Positions 26,213 through 35,600 of a stretch of 64,000 bases of DNA are shown piece after piece (position 1 is the stretch's first letter; each line of letters begins with the position of its first letter). Under the pieces are notes generated by a model that was not told the DNA's origin, searched no databases, and worked only from the letters and a program-made list of their open reading frames with translations. The stretch spans positions 1-64,000 of the forward strand of contig NZ_MRBY01000007.1 in assembly GCF_001904615.1 (NCBI RefSeq). Reading direction: 5' to 3'. This DNA is from [Limnothrix rosea] IAM M-220. Its GTDB lineage: Bacteria > Cyanobacteriota > Cyanobacteriia > Cyanobacteriales > MRBY01. The translations under genes were made by a program, and so were the position numbers.

Positions 26213-26340
26213 AGTCAAAGCCAATCAGCCGAGGACTAAAAAGTCAGAGATTTGTGAAGTTCGAGCGAAACAAACAAAACCTTTTGAAAAATCCCCCACT
26301 TTTGAACCCAAAGATTTGTGTACTAATCTTGCTAGCCTTA
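26213..26340 (-). repeat. Dispersed ~125-bp intergenic repeat, family I, copy C
   Basis: Read on -, this matches 52513-52631 and 53404-53530 along its whole length. Shared landmarks in order: TTAGTACA, CTTTGGG, GGGGATTTTTCAAAAGG, TTTTGTTTG, ACAAATCT, GACTTTTTAG and GATTGGCTTTGA. It fills most of the gap between the ABM-fold gene and opcA. In one frame it reads GDFSKGFVCF and then ISDFL, as the other copies do. Confidence 0.75.
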
Positions 26341-26360
26341 GCGATAAAAGCCATATGAAC

Positions 26361-26678
26361 CTAATTTTGCCCCTGAGGACGTAAAGGCTCAGTCGAAATG
26401 TAATGTTCAACAGTACAAGACGAAATATAGCGATTCATGCCTGCAGGGATCGATGCCGTCTCAAAATCATCACCGACAAACGCTTGTAAAGACTGTTTAT
26501 TTTCCCAGAGCGAAATCATCGCATAGGTGTTAGATGTCTTATGGAGAGGCTTTGTCACCTGACAAGAGACACAACCCCTTTGACTCAGCACTAATTTCAC
26601 TGACATGAGAGCGGGACCTTTTTCAAATTCCTCCTTCAGTTCGTGGAAGATTTGTGCCCTGAGAATCCTTAAAATCAT
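26361..26678 (-). CDS. ABM-fold (antibiotic biosynthesis monooxygenase-like) protein
   Basis: A 105-residue protein whose pattern fits the dimeric alpha/beta-barrel ABM superfamily: N-terminal helix with GPALMSVKLVLSQRGCVSCQ, YAMISLWENKQSLQAFVGDD and a final EHYIS strand. It lies 20 bp after zwf on the same strand and so is probably co-transcribed with it. Two close Cys residues (RGCVSC) are notable beside a redox-regulated enzyme. The enzymatic role is unknown; ABM proteins include heme-degrading enzymes, quinol monooxygenases and many without known activity. Confidence 0.7.
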   Translation of the reverse strand: MILRILRAQIFHELKEEFEKGPALMSVKLVLSQRGCVSCQVTKPLHKTSNTYAMISLWENKQSLQAFVGDDFETASIPAGMNRYISSCTVEHYISTEPLRPQGQN

Positions 26679-26698
26679 TACAACCTTATCCGATCAAG

Positions 26699-28228
26699 CT
26701 AGAGTCTGCGCCAACGGCGACCATCACGGTTGATCAAAAATTCAGCTTCCGTAGGCTCCCAAGTACCAGCTTCATATTGAGGCACATTACTCGGATCAGA
26801 AGGAGCATCCCACGCTGCAAGGGCAGGGGTTACGACGCGCCACGCCTCTTCTACCTCGTCCGCACGGGTGAACAACGTTTGGTCTCCGACCATGCAATCT
26901 AATAGTAGACGCGTATAAGCATCTTGGGTCGCCATCCCAAAGGAAGATCCATAGCTAAAGTCCATATCCACACTGCGGGTACGAATATCAGCACCGGGCA
27001 TTTTAGCTTCAAAGCGCATTGAAATCCCTTCATTGGGCTGAATTCTTAAGGTCAGCACATTCGGATTTGCCTGCTTCGCAGCGGAGGGAAAAATGGCTAG
27101 AGGCACATGACGGAACTGGATTGCAATTTCTGAAACTTTCTTCGGTAAACGCTTACCAGTCCGGAGGTAGAACGGCACACCCTGCCAGCGCCAGTTATCG
27201 ACCACGAGCTTCATGGCGACAAAAGTGGGGGTTGTAGACTCTGGATTTACGCCGGGTTCTTCGCGATAGCCTTGCACCGGTTTACCTTTCATCCAACCGG
27301 CACTGTACTGGCCACGAATGGCTGATTTATCGAGATTGTTAATATCAGCGAGGTGGGTCGCCTGGAGTACCTTGGTTTTTTCGCTACGGATACTATCGGC
27401 ATTAAGGGCATTCGGCGCTTCCATTGCCGTGAGACAAAACAGTTGCATCAGGTGATTTTGCAACATATCTCGCAGAGCGCCGGAGGTTTCGTAATAGCCG
27501 GCACGGTCTTCGACACCGACAGTTTCTGCCACGGTTATTTGTACGTGATCTACAAACTGGCGGTTCCATAGGGGTTCAAAGATGGCATTGGCAAAGCGGA
27601 AAACTAAAAGGTTTTGGACGGTTTCTTTACCGAGGTAATGGTCAATGCGGTAAACCTGTTCTTCGCGACAAACGTTTTTCACAACGTTATTTAAAACTTG
27701 GGCTGAGCTGAGGTCTTTACCGAAGGGTTTTTCGATGACGAGACGTTGTTTAACTGGATCGGTCAGCATGCCTGCGGCACCGAGATTCTTGATGCCGAGG
27801 GAGAAGAATTTCGGGGAAACGGCAAGGTAGAAAACACGATTCCCCCTTGTGCCTCGTTTCCCGTCTAGTTCGTCTAGAAAGGCTTTTAGTTTGTGGTAGC
27901 TTTCTTCTTGATCCATGTTGCCGGAACAATAGAAAAGTCCTTCGGCAAAGTTTTCCCAAAGTTCTTCGCTGCCGAGGCCGTCGGAAAATTCTTCAATGCC
28001 TTCGCGCATCTGCTCGCGGAAATATTCATGGCTCCAGTCGCGGCGGGCAACGCCCACAATGGTGATCTCGGGGGGGAGGAGATTGTCTTTTCTAAGGGCG
28101 TACAGGGAAGGGACAAGTTTACGTTTTGTCAGGTCGCCGGATGCACCAAAAATCACCATGATCAGGGGATCGGGTGTGCGTTCTTGGCGAAGTCCAACTC
28201 TGAGGGGATTTTCTTGGAGGGTAACCAT
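26699..28228 (-). CDS. zwf: Glucose-6-phosphate 1-dehydrogenase
   Basis: A 509-residue enzyme catalysing NADP-dependent oxidation of glucose-6-phosphate to 6-phosphogluconolactone, the first step of the oxidative pentose phosphate pathway. The NADP site GASGDLTK is at 28-35 and the substrate/catalytic motif RIDHYLGKE at 194-202. C187 and C445 sit where the redox-regulated Cys pair is reported in cyanobacterial G6PDH, so redox control through thioredoxin/OpcA is likely (family knowledge). It lies downstream of the transaldolase gene on the same strand. The 161-bp gap contains five 14-bp tandem repeats and an inverted repeat that may affect its expression. Confidence 0.95.
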   Translation of the reverse strand: MVTLQENPLRVGLRQERTPDPLIMVIFGASGDLTKRKLVPSLYALRKDNLLPPEITIVGVARRDWSHEYFREQMREGIEEFSDGLGSEELWENFAEGLFYCSGNMDQEESYHKLKAFLDELDGKRGTRGNRVFYLAVSPKFFSLGIKNLGAAGMLTDPVKQRLVIEKPFGKDLSSAQVLNNVVKNVCREEQVYRIDHYLGKETVQNLLVFRFANAIFEPLWNRQFVDHVQITVAETVGVEDRAGYYETSGALRDMLQNHLMQLFCLTAMEAPNALNADSIRSEKTKVLQATHLADINNLDKSAIRGQYSAGWMKGKPVQGYREEPGVNPESTTPTFVAMKLVVDNWRWQGVPFYLRTGKRLPKKVSEIAIQFRHVPLAIFPSAAKQANPNVLTLRIQPNEGISMRFEAKMPGADIRTRSVDMDFSYGSSFGMATQDAYTRLLLDCMVGDQTLFTRADEVEEAWRVVTPALAAWDAPSDPSNVPQYEAGTWEPTEAEFLINRDGRRWRRL

Positions 28229-28239
28229 GTTTTAGTTTT

Positions 28240-28309
28240 CAGGTATCAGCGATCAGGTATCAGTTTTCAGGTATCAGTTTTCAGGTATCAGTGATCAGGT
28301 ATCAGTTAT
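28240..28309. repeat. Five 14-bp tandem repeats upstream of zwf
   Basis: Five consecutive units of CAGGTATCAGNNNT start at 28240, 28254, 28268, 28282 and 28296. The ten-base core CAGGTATCAG is invariant and the four-base spacer varies (CGAT, TTTT, TTTT, TGAT, TTAT). They begin 11 bp upstream of the zwf start codon on -, inside its 5' leader. Possible roles are a protein binding array or an RNA element; simple slippage-prone repeat is the null explanation. Confidence 0.85.
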
Positions 28310-28329
28310 GGGGTGCTTGTGGAGTTAAG

Positions 28330-28370
28330 ACATCAGATATCAAGGGGGTGGCTTAAGTGATATCTGGTGT
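28330..28370. repeat. Inverted repeat between tal and zwf
   Basis: ACATCAGATATCA (28330-28342) and TGATATCTGGTGT (28358-28370) are inverted copies with one G-T style mismatch, separated by 15 bp. It follows the tal stop on -. There is no T-run on either side, so it is not a classical terminator; an operator or an mRNA-stabilising hairpin is possible. Related ATATC/TATCTG fragments link it to the adjacent tandem repeats. Confidence 0.6.
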
Positions 28371-28389
28371 CTGGTCACTGGTATCTGAA

Positions 28390-29538
28390 TCAGACGGTTG
28401 CAAGTTGTTTTACTTTGGCTTCGAGGGAGTCCATGAGGGACTCAAAAGGCTTAATGAATTTTTCAATGCCTTCTTTGAGGAGCTGATCCATGACTGCATC
28501 AATGTTAATGCCGACATTGTCATGGTTGAGGGCGGCCATGATCTGTTTTGCTTGTTCAATATTGGCATCGATACGGTTGGCTGGGTCACAGTGATCGGCG
28601 CAGGCTTCGATGGTGTTGGGAGGTAGGGTATTAACGGTATTGGCACCGACGAGTTCGTCGACATACATGACATCGCTGTATTCGGGATTTTTGGTGCTTG
28701 TGCTTGCCCAGAGGAGGCGTTGGGGTTGTGCGCCTTTTTCGGCTAGGGCTTTCCAACGATCGCCGCTAAAGATTTCGAGGTAGTGTTGATAGGCGATTTT
28801 TGCGTTGGCGATCGCCACCTTACCCTTAAGGGAAATCAACTTTGCGGCAGTATCTTGATCGACACCGGATTTGATTTTTGCATCGAGCTGATCGTCAATG
28901 TTTACGTCAATACGGCTTAGGAAAAAACTCGCGACAGAAGCAATTTTGCTAATATCTTCACCAGCTTCAGCACGCTTTTCAAGGCCACGAATATAAGCCC
29001 AAGCGGTATCAATATAAGCCTGCACTGAGAAGAGAAGAGTCACATTAACATTAATGCCTTCGGAGATGGCCGTTTCCACCGCTGGCAAACCCTCTGGTGT
29101 ACCGGGAATCTTGATCATGACATTGGGACGACCAATGGTTGCAAAATAACGGCGCGCCTCACTGATTGTGGTGTCAGTATCGTTAGCAATGGTAGGGGGC
29201 ACTTCAATGCTGACATAGCCATCTAGCGCATTACTGGCTTCGTAGACCCCAGAGAAAATATCGCAGGCATTACTAATATCTTCAAAAACTAAAGATTCGT
29301 AAATCTCATGGGTAGACTTGCCAGCCTCAATACCAGCTTTAATCGCCTCGTCGTAAATCTTATTGCCGGCGATCGCCTTCTCGAAAATAGCAGGGTTAGA
29401 CGTAATACCGTGAACACCACGACTGTCGATTAATTCTGCCAATTCCCCAGACTCGATCAAATCCCGACTGAGGTTGTCCATCCAGATACTTTGACCGTAT
29501 TTACTTTCGATTTCAAGGATTGGGTTAGCGGTAGTCAT
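28390..29538 (-). CDS. tal: Transaldolase
   Basis: The frame opens at 29613, but ATG 29538 (MTTANPILEIES) is preferred: GGAG lies 8-9 bases upstream and conserved sequence starts just after it. This gives 382 residues. The protein transfers dihydroxyacetone units in the pentose phosphate pathway. SIWMDNLSRDLIESGEL and HGITSNPAIFEKAI are typical of the longer cyanobacterial/actinobacterial transaldolase class. The Schiff-base Lys is in NVMIKIPGTPEGL. It is upstream of zwf, ABM and opcA on -, forming an oxidative pentose phosphate block. Confidence 0.93.
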   Translation of the reverse strand: MTTANPILEIESKYGQSIWMDNLSRDLIESGELAELIDSRGVHGITSNPAIFEKAIAGNKIYDEAIKAGIEAGKSTHEIYESLVFEDISNACDIFSGVYEASNALDGYVSIEVPPTIANDTDTTISEARRYFATIGRPNVMIKIPGTPEGLPAVETAISEGINVNVTLLFSVQAYIDTAWAYIRGLEKRAEAGEDISKIASVASFFLSRIDVNIDDQLDAKIKSGVDQDTAAKLISLKGKVAIANAKIAYQHYLEIFSGDRWKALAEKGAQPQRLLWASTSTKNPEYSDVMYVDELVGANTVNTLPPNTIEACADHCDPANRIDANIEQAKQIMAALNHDNVGINIDAVMDQLLKEGIEKFIKPFESLMDSLEAKVKQLATV

Positions 29539-30389
29539 AGATATTCTCCGTACATTTACTGGCATCACGAAGGAACATCTGCGAAACCTTGTTACGAGTG
29601 CGAATCCCTTCACCTGCCTTACCCATCAATTTACAAGATCTTTTTCGAAATTGCTCTTGATTGTTTACGAAGCATTTACTTTCTAAAAAAATCGTGACTT
29701 CCTAAATGAATATATCGTATTTTTTTGTCCGGAAAACCTCACTTTAACTTGTGTGGAAGCCCCCACCACCATCCCCTGTAAAATCCGTCAATCTCTTGCT
29801 AAGGAGTCATCCCAGCATCTCTGCCCATAGATAGAAATCTGTCCTTCAAGGGGAATAAAAGCTAATTTTTAGATTTCCATAAGATTTCTCCGAAGCTTTT
29901 AGTAACTTCTTTTTTCTTTATGAAAATACGCTACAGAATATTGCTTTTCATGAGCCTTAATCGAATTTCTTGTTGCATCTAGAACAAGACTCCAGTTTAG
30001 TGTTCTATATGACAGTTTTCCACGACCTTCATAGGAGGCTCTAGGCCATAATTTACTAGAATATTTATTAGCCATTTTAATATTCACTTAAGCTGTCACA
30101 CTGGCGCTTTTATTTTTTCGGAAAAAGCTTCAAACTTTAGTTCGTTTTTTTTACAAAGCAATAGGCGATCGCCTTACGGAAAAAAGATTTGGCGTTTTTT
30201 GCAGCAGTATAAGAGCTATTTTTTCTCGTTTAATCCCCCAACTCAAACAAATCATAAAAGTAATATCTCCTTATTTTTACTTCACAAAGAAGGGGCTTTT
30301 CTTGCGTCTTTTGTTGTTTGCATAAATTTCCCGAAGAAAGTGATTAAAAAACTCATTCTTATGGGAAAGTTGCATTAAATCAAAGTTAG
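29539..30389. other. Long intergenic region between tal and the two-partner secretion locus
   Basis: An 851-bp divergent region that must carry promoters for tal (-) and tpsB (+). It is AT-rich with many A/T runs and one HIP1 site near 30165. A possible 62-codon gene on - (29899-30087) is listed separately. C-rich CCCCCACCACCATCCCC near 29760-29776 is unexplained. No RNA gene or terminator was identified with confidence. Confidence 0.5.
29899..30087 (-). CDS. Doubtful small hypothetical protein
   Basis: A 62-codon frame (58 from the inner ATG at 30075, MANKYSSKLWPR). The composition is basic and Tyr/Ser/Lys-rich with no hydrophobic segment. No Shine-Dalgarno sequence precedes either start and no family is recognised. 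It is listed because it is the only frame of note in an 850-bp gap and its composition is protein-like. Confidence 0.25.
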   Translation of the reverse strand: MNIKMANKYSSKLWPRASYEGRGKLSYRTLNWSLVLDATRNSIKAHEKQYSVAYFHKEKRSY

Positions 30390-32642
30390 ATGCGCGCTGG
30401 GTATTCAAGACGAACTATGTCTTTGCCGATTTCTCAATATTTTCGATTCACAGTTTTCATGGTTTGTCTATTAGGTTTTCGGGGCAGCTACAGCGTTGTT
30501 CAAGCACAACCTAAAGATCATCTATACGGTTACGAGCAATTCACTATCCCCTCCAAGACAGGCACGACAACCCTCCAACCAAGATCTAATGAGCAGGGGC
30601 AGAAGGTAGAAACGGATGACTTGACCAATATTCAAGGAGATACAGCGATCGCCTCAAATCTCGTTATGGAATTCACTTTGCCTGCAAAGAGTTCCTCGGA
30701 GCGGTTTACTCAACCCCGTGACATGCAGCAACAAGCAGAAGAAAATGTGGCGATCGCCCAAGATATTACACCGGAGGAAACACAACAGGTTATTTTTCAG
30801 TTTGATTTTGAGGGCAATAAGGAACTGGCAGTCAATCAAAAGATTTTGCGTAATTTAACTTCAGACAATTTAAACCAGAATTTAAATGATGCTTCGACAG
30901 AACCAGATAATTTTTTTCAAACCATAGAAATAGCTGGCAGAAATTTTTTAGCTGCAGAATTACCAGTACGTATCTTTGAAGAAAATAATGGTAGTACTTG
31001 CAAAGTTGAAGGAAAGCCAGAGCCTCTTCCTGTGGCAGCTTTAGAAAAAGCCAAAGCTGTTATTCAGAGGCAGTATTTTAACGAAGGTTATTTGCTCAAT
31101 TTTGTTAACTGCTTCACGATTGGAGCTTTTGAGCCGTTGCAAGAATTTGGGAATGTATTTTCTGATGCCAAAAGAATTGTTATTAACGTCAATACCAGAA
31201 CAATCGATAGAATTTCCTATCGCATTACAGAGGATAAAAAGAATGCGGAAAAAGATACTTCAGAAATTATTATCGATACATCAGAGAAGAAACCAATATT
31301 TTGTAATTCGTTAAATGAACTATCTTCATCGGCAGAAAATAAAGCTGAGACAGAAAGTGATTTGAATACTCAAACTGAAGAAACTATCTTTTTAAAAGAG
31401 AAGGTGTTGTGCGATCGCCTGCGGTCTATTTTAGGTAGAGAAGGCGACATTATTCATTATCGTGAAATTGAGGATAATCTAGCCTATTGGAAAACCAACC
31501 CTCTCATTGACAATATTGAAGTTTATCTAAGTGAGTCAGAAAATACAGAGAATGCCTACGATTTAAATATCGTCATTGATCCAGAGGAAGAGGAACAATT
31601 ATTACTGGGTTTAGATAATTCTTCGCCGGAGAGTGTGGGTGATGAGAAGTTTTCTATTGCTTATGTTCATAACAATCCAGAAAAGGTGGGCGATCGCTTT
31701 ATTTTGGGTTATACCGGCACAACAAGTGGTGGGATTCGGGCGGTTAACTTTGGTTATGAAATTCCGTTAGGCGTAACGGACAAATATTTAGCTTTCAACT
31801 TTGCACCGAGTTGGACAAAGGTAACCCAAAGACCATTTAGCAAATTCGATATTACGGCTCGCTCACAGTTAGCTTCGGTAGAGTATCGTCATCCTCTCAT
31901 TCGGAGTTTGGAAGAGGAATTGTCTTTCAGTTTGGGGTTTGAATATCAGAATGGTCGCACGTTTATTTTTAATGATATTCCAACGGCTTTTGGCAATGGC
32001 TCTAATGATGACGGGATAACGCGCACCAGTTATTTTACTTTTGGGCAACGGTACGCAAGGCGATCGCCGAATGGAGCATGGGCAATTGATTCTAAGTTTA
32101 CCTTTGGCACAGATTTGTTTGGGGCAACGGCAGGCCGTTGGAATGAACCGGGGGGCATTTTTAATAGCTGGAAACTCTTTGGGCAGCGCATCCAGAAACT
32201 GGGTAAAGACCACAAGTTGGTAATCGAGGCACAGTTACAGTTAAGCCCCAAAACATTGCCTTCTTCCTATCAGTTTTCTATTGGTGGACCAAACACGGTT
32301 CGAGGTTATCGTTCTAATGCTCGGACTGCTGATAATGGTTTTCGTTTTTCGATTGAGGATTACATCGTTTTAGACCGAGATGAATCGGGTGTTTCCCACA
32401 CTGAAATTATCCCTTTTATTGACCTAGGTTATGTGTGGAATAATCCAGATACAAGTAATGGCTTGCTCGACCAAACATTCTTGCTTAGTGCAGGCATTGG
32501 TTTTCAGTGGTATAAACTTTTTGGCTTTGATGATCTGACGGCTCGTCTGGATATTGCCTATCCTTTTTTTAATATCGATGATCGTGGTCAAGCTCTACAG
32601 GATGATGGCATTTATTTCTCGATAAATTACAACCTTTTCTGA
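30390..32642 (+). CDS. Two-partner secretion outer-membrane transporter (TpsB; ShlB/FhaC/HecB family)
   Basis: A 750-residue outer-membrane beta-barrel that exports the TpsA protein encoded 46 bp downstream. ATG 30390 or ATG 30417 starts a signal peptide ending near VVQAQ. A long, variable periplasmic linker follows. Two POTRA-like regions come next: one around ALEKAKAVIQRQYFNEGYLL (~residue 215) and one at CDRLRSILGREGDIIHYREI (~340). From ~400 alternating strands form the barrel (NFGYEIPLG, SVEYRHPLI, FSIGGPNTVRGYRS), ending in FSINYNLF with the terminal Phe typical of BamA-dependent barrels. The POTRA domains would recognise the TPS domain of the partner. Family assignment is firm. Confidence 0.9.
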   Translation: MRAGYSRRTMSLPISQYFRFTVFMVCLLGFRGSYSVVQAQPKDHLYGYEQFTIPSKTGTTTLQPRSNEQGQKVETDDLTNIQGDTAIASNLVMEFTLPAKSSSERFTQPRDMQQQAEENVAIAQDITPEETQQVIFQFDFEGNKELAVNQKILRNLTSDNLNQNLNDASTEPDNFFQTIEIAGRNFLAAELPVRIFEENNGSTCKVEGKPEPLPVAALEKAKAVIQRQYFNEGYLLNFVNCFTIGAFEPLQEFGNVFSDAKRIVINVNTRTIDRISYRITEDKKNAEKDTSEIIIDTSEKKPIFCNSLNELSSSAENKAETESDLNTQTEETIFLKEKVLCDRLRSILGREGDIIHYREIEDNLAYWKTNPLIDNIEVYLSESENTENAYDLNIVIDPEEEEQLLLGLDNSSPESVGDEKFSIAYVHNNPEKVGDRFILGYTGTTSGGIRAVNFGYEIPLGVTDKYLAFNFAPSWTKVTQRPFSKFDITARSQLASVEYRHPLIRSLEEELSFSLGFEYQNGRTFIFNDIPTAFGNGSNDDGITRTSYFTFGQRYARRSPNGAWAIDSKFTFGTDLFGATAGRWNEPGGIFNSWKLFGQRIQKLGKDHKLVIEAQLQLSPKTLPSSYQFSIGGPNTVRGYRSNARTADNGFRFSIEDYIVLDRDESGVSHTEIIPFIDLGYVWNNPDTSNGLLDQTFLLSAGIGFQWYKLFGFDDLTARLDIAYPFFNIDDRGQALQDDGIYFSINYNLF

Positions 32643-32688
32643 TCTTTTTGATCCCCCGCTTTTTATTAATTTTCTCTAACTCCAGTCA

Positions 32689-35600
32689 ATGTCTACTAAG
32701 TCTTTTATTTCTAGTTCTGTTCTTTATACAACGGTGGCGATCGCCTCCCTTGGCTCTCCTGTCTTAGCGCAAAATATTATTCCGAGTGCTGAGACTAATA
32801 CATTAGTTAATCAAAACAATAATCTCTACACGATTACCGGGGGAGTTGTTACGCCGGATAATTTTAATGGTTTCCATAAGTTTGATATTTTCAATTTAGA
32901 TAGTGGTGAAATCGCGAACTTTTTGACACAGCAAGATCTCCGAAATTTGTTTATTGGGGTGAATGGCGGTGATCCTTCAATTATTAATGGTCTGATCGAG
33001 CTGACGGGTAGCAATGCAAATTTTATTTTTGCGAATCCAGCGGGTATTGTCTTTGGTCAAGGGGCTTCCTTTAATTTGCCTGCGGATCTGACAGTCACCA
33101 CAGCGAATCGTATTGGTTTTGGGGAAGATAATTGGTTTGATGTTTTAGGGGCAAATGATTATTCAGCTCTACTGGGAGATCCAACAGGTTTTGCGTTTGA
33201 TGCGCTGGAGCCTTCGGCAATTCTCAATGAAGGAGATATCAATTTAGAGAATGGGAATTTATCTTTCTATGGTGGCGGCGTTGCTCACACTGGCAGCATT
33301 AAAGCAGGGAAAGTAACAATTCAGTCGGTAGATGGTCAAACGACAGCGAGGTTTTTACCAGAAGGTAGTCTTATTGGAATTGAAGTTGATATCACACCAG
33401 AAGACCCCGCAGCTCTCTCTACTTCTAACCTTCCTGAACTTGAGCAAAATAAATCCACGAATCAAGCAGCATTACCGCAAATAAATTCAGGAGATGTGGA
33501 TTTTAATACCATTATTTCCGGCGATCTTGATACTTCATCTAGCACTGAAATTGGTGGTGATATTAAAGTTTTAGGAAAAGCAGTATTACTTAGTGAAAAT
33601 GCCAGTATTGATGCTTCAGGCGAACTTGGTGGAGGAGATATAAATATCGGTGGTAGCTATCAAGGCAAAGGTAATTTAGAAAATTCTCAATTTACCCTTG
33701 TCGAAAAAAATGTTGCTATTAATGCAGATGCTTTAACTTCTGGAGATGGTGGAGACATTATTATTTGGGCAGACAACAAAACTGATTTTCTAGGAACTTT
33801 AAGTAGTCGAGGTGGTGAAGTTTCTGGTGATGGTGGATTTGCAGAAATCTCTGGTAAAAATAGTTTAGTTTATAGGGGAGATGTTGACCTATCCGCAAAC
33901 AACGGAGAATTTGGAACACTTTTATTTGATCCTGTAAATATTACGATTGAAAATGGTAGTGGCACTAATACGGACTCTACTTTTTTTGAGGAAAATTTGG
34001 AAGCTCTAGATGGCAATATGGACGTTGTACTAACTGCAACTAACAACATCACGCTTCAAGACCTAACAGATAATGTTTTAGACTTTGCAACAGGCTCCGG
34101 AACGATCACTATTACCGCTGATGCTGATGAGGATGGCACTGGCAGCTTCATTTTTGAGAGTTCTGTATTGTTTGAAAACGGTTTACTTGACGACGAATTC
34201 CAAGACAAAATTCGTGCTCCCGAACGCAATGTAATCATAAATGCCGCAGATACAAACATTGGTCAAATTGATACTAGTGGTCAGGATTTTGCTGGTGATG
34301 TGTCGATCACCACATCTGGCGACTTAACCTTAAGCCGTAATATTGCAGCGTTTGCTGAGACCGATGAAAGCAACATGAATAGGCAAGCTGGTGGAACAGT
34401 CACGTTGATATCAGCAGGTGATATCGAATTTACAGGATGTGGCACAAGTTCTAACGCAGAGGGTGCAACAACAGGTGTTTGTATTGAAACATTTGGTGGA
34501 GATATCAATCTTACTAGTGGTAGAGATATTTCTGTCACTAAAGGTTTTTTAAATGCCGGAATTAGACAACCGGGCATTGCTCCTGGCAATATTTCTGTTA
34601 TTGCAACGCGGAATATCGTACTGTCGGATGTCACCAGTGGAATTGAATATGAAGATAATTTTGTTGGAACACAATCCACAGAAAATGCTGGAAATATCTT
34701 GATAAGAAGTGTAGAAGGTTCAGTTTCACTTGATGCAAATTCCGACACTAATAGTACAGGACAAATATTTGTTTCCTCTGAAAATGGAAGTGGTGGACAG
34801 ATTACAGTCGAGGCAGCAGAAGGTATAAGTATTGATGCACACATTCGGACTGAAGCTGGTCAAAATAATGGTATTTCCGGCGGCTCAGTTATGTTAACTA
34901 CCACTAATGGAAATTTGTCTATTCAAAACATTTCTTCGATTGGTTTTAATGCTGGCAATATCACGCTAGATGCTGGTGGAAATATTAGTACAGGAACCCT
35001 TGCTGCAGAACCAACAGAAGGCAATGCTGGACAAATTTCTGTAGATGCTGGTGGAACCTTAACAATTAGTACCGATGCTCTAGATTTTACTGGTCTAACA
35101 AATCCGCCTTTTTCAGGTGCTGTTGCAGCTTTTTCCGCGAATACCCCCGGCAATATTAGCTTGACATCAGGGGGAGATATGACAATTGAATGCCCTTTTT
35201 ATTGCCTACGTGTTGATTCTGAAGTAGAAGCCTTAGGCACTCTAGGTGATATTGAAATAGGCTCTATTGTTTTAGATTCAGGCGGAACAATTGATTTAAT
35301 AAATACGTACTCTGGCGAAATTTCTGATAATACCGAAGAATTAGTACTATTTGTTGACGCGTCAAACGAAAGGGGTAATGGCGGAACGATTGATATCACT
35401 AGCAGAGGAAATATTAAAGCTGGCTCTATGTCTGTTTCTGGCTCAGGTGCAGGTTCGAGTGCAGGCAATATTTCTCTAACTAGTGAAGGTGGGTTCGTTG
35501 ATCTTAGAGAAACAGTCACCTTAGATAACGGAGAAATCAGAAAATCAGTAGTCGCAGGGCGTGTATTAGGAGATCAAACAGTCTCAGTCAATGGTGGCAC

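Noticed and set aside
27893-28294. Overlapping + and - frames within zwf
   Set aside because: Shadows of zwf, which is unambiguous.
28240-28309. Short regularly spaced repeats that could suggest a CRISPR array
   Set aside because: Unit length is 14 bp with 4-bp variable parts. There are no spacers of CRISPR length and no cas genes.
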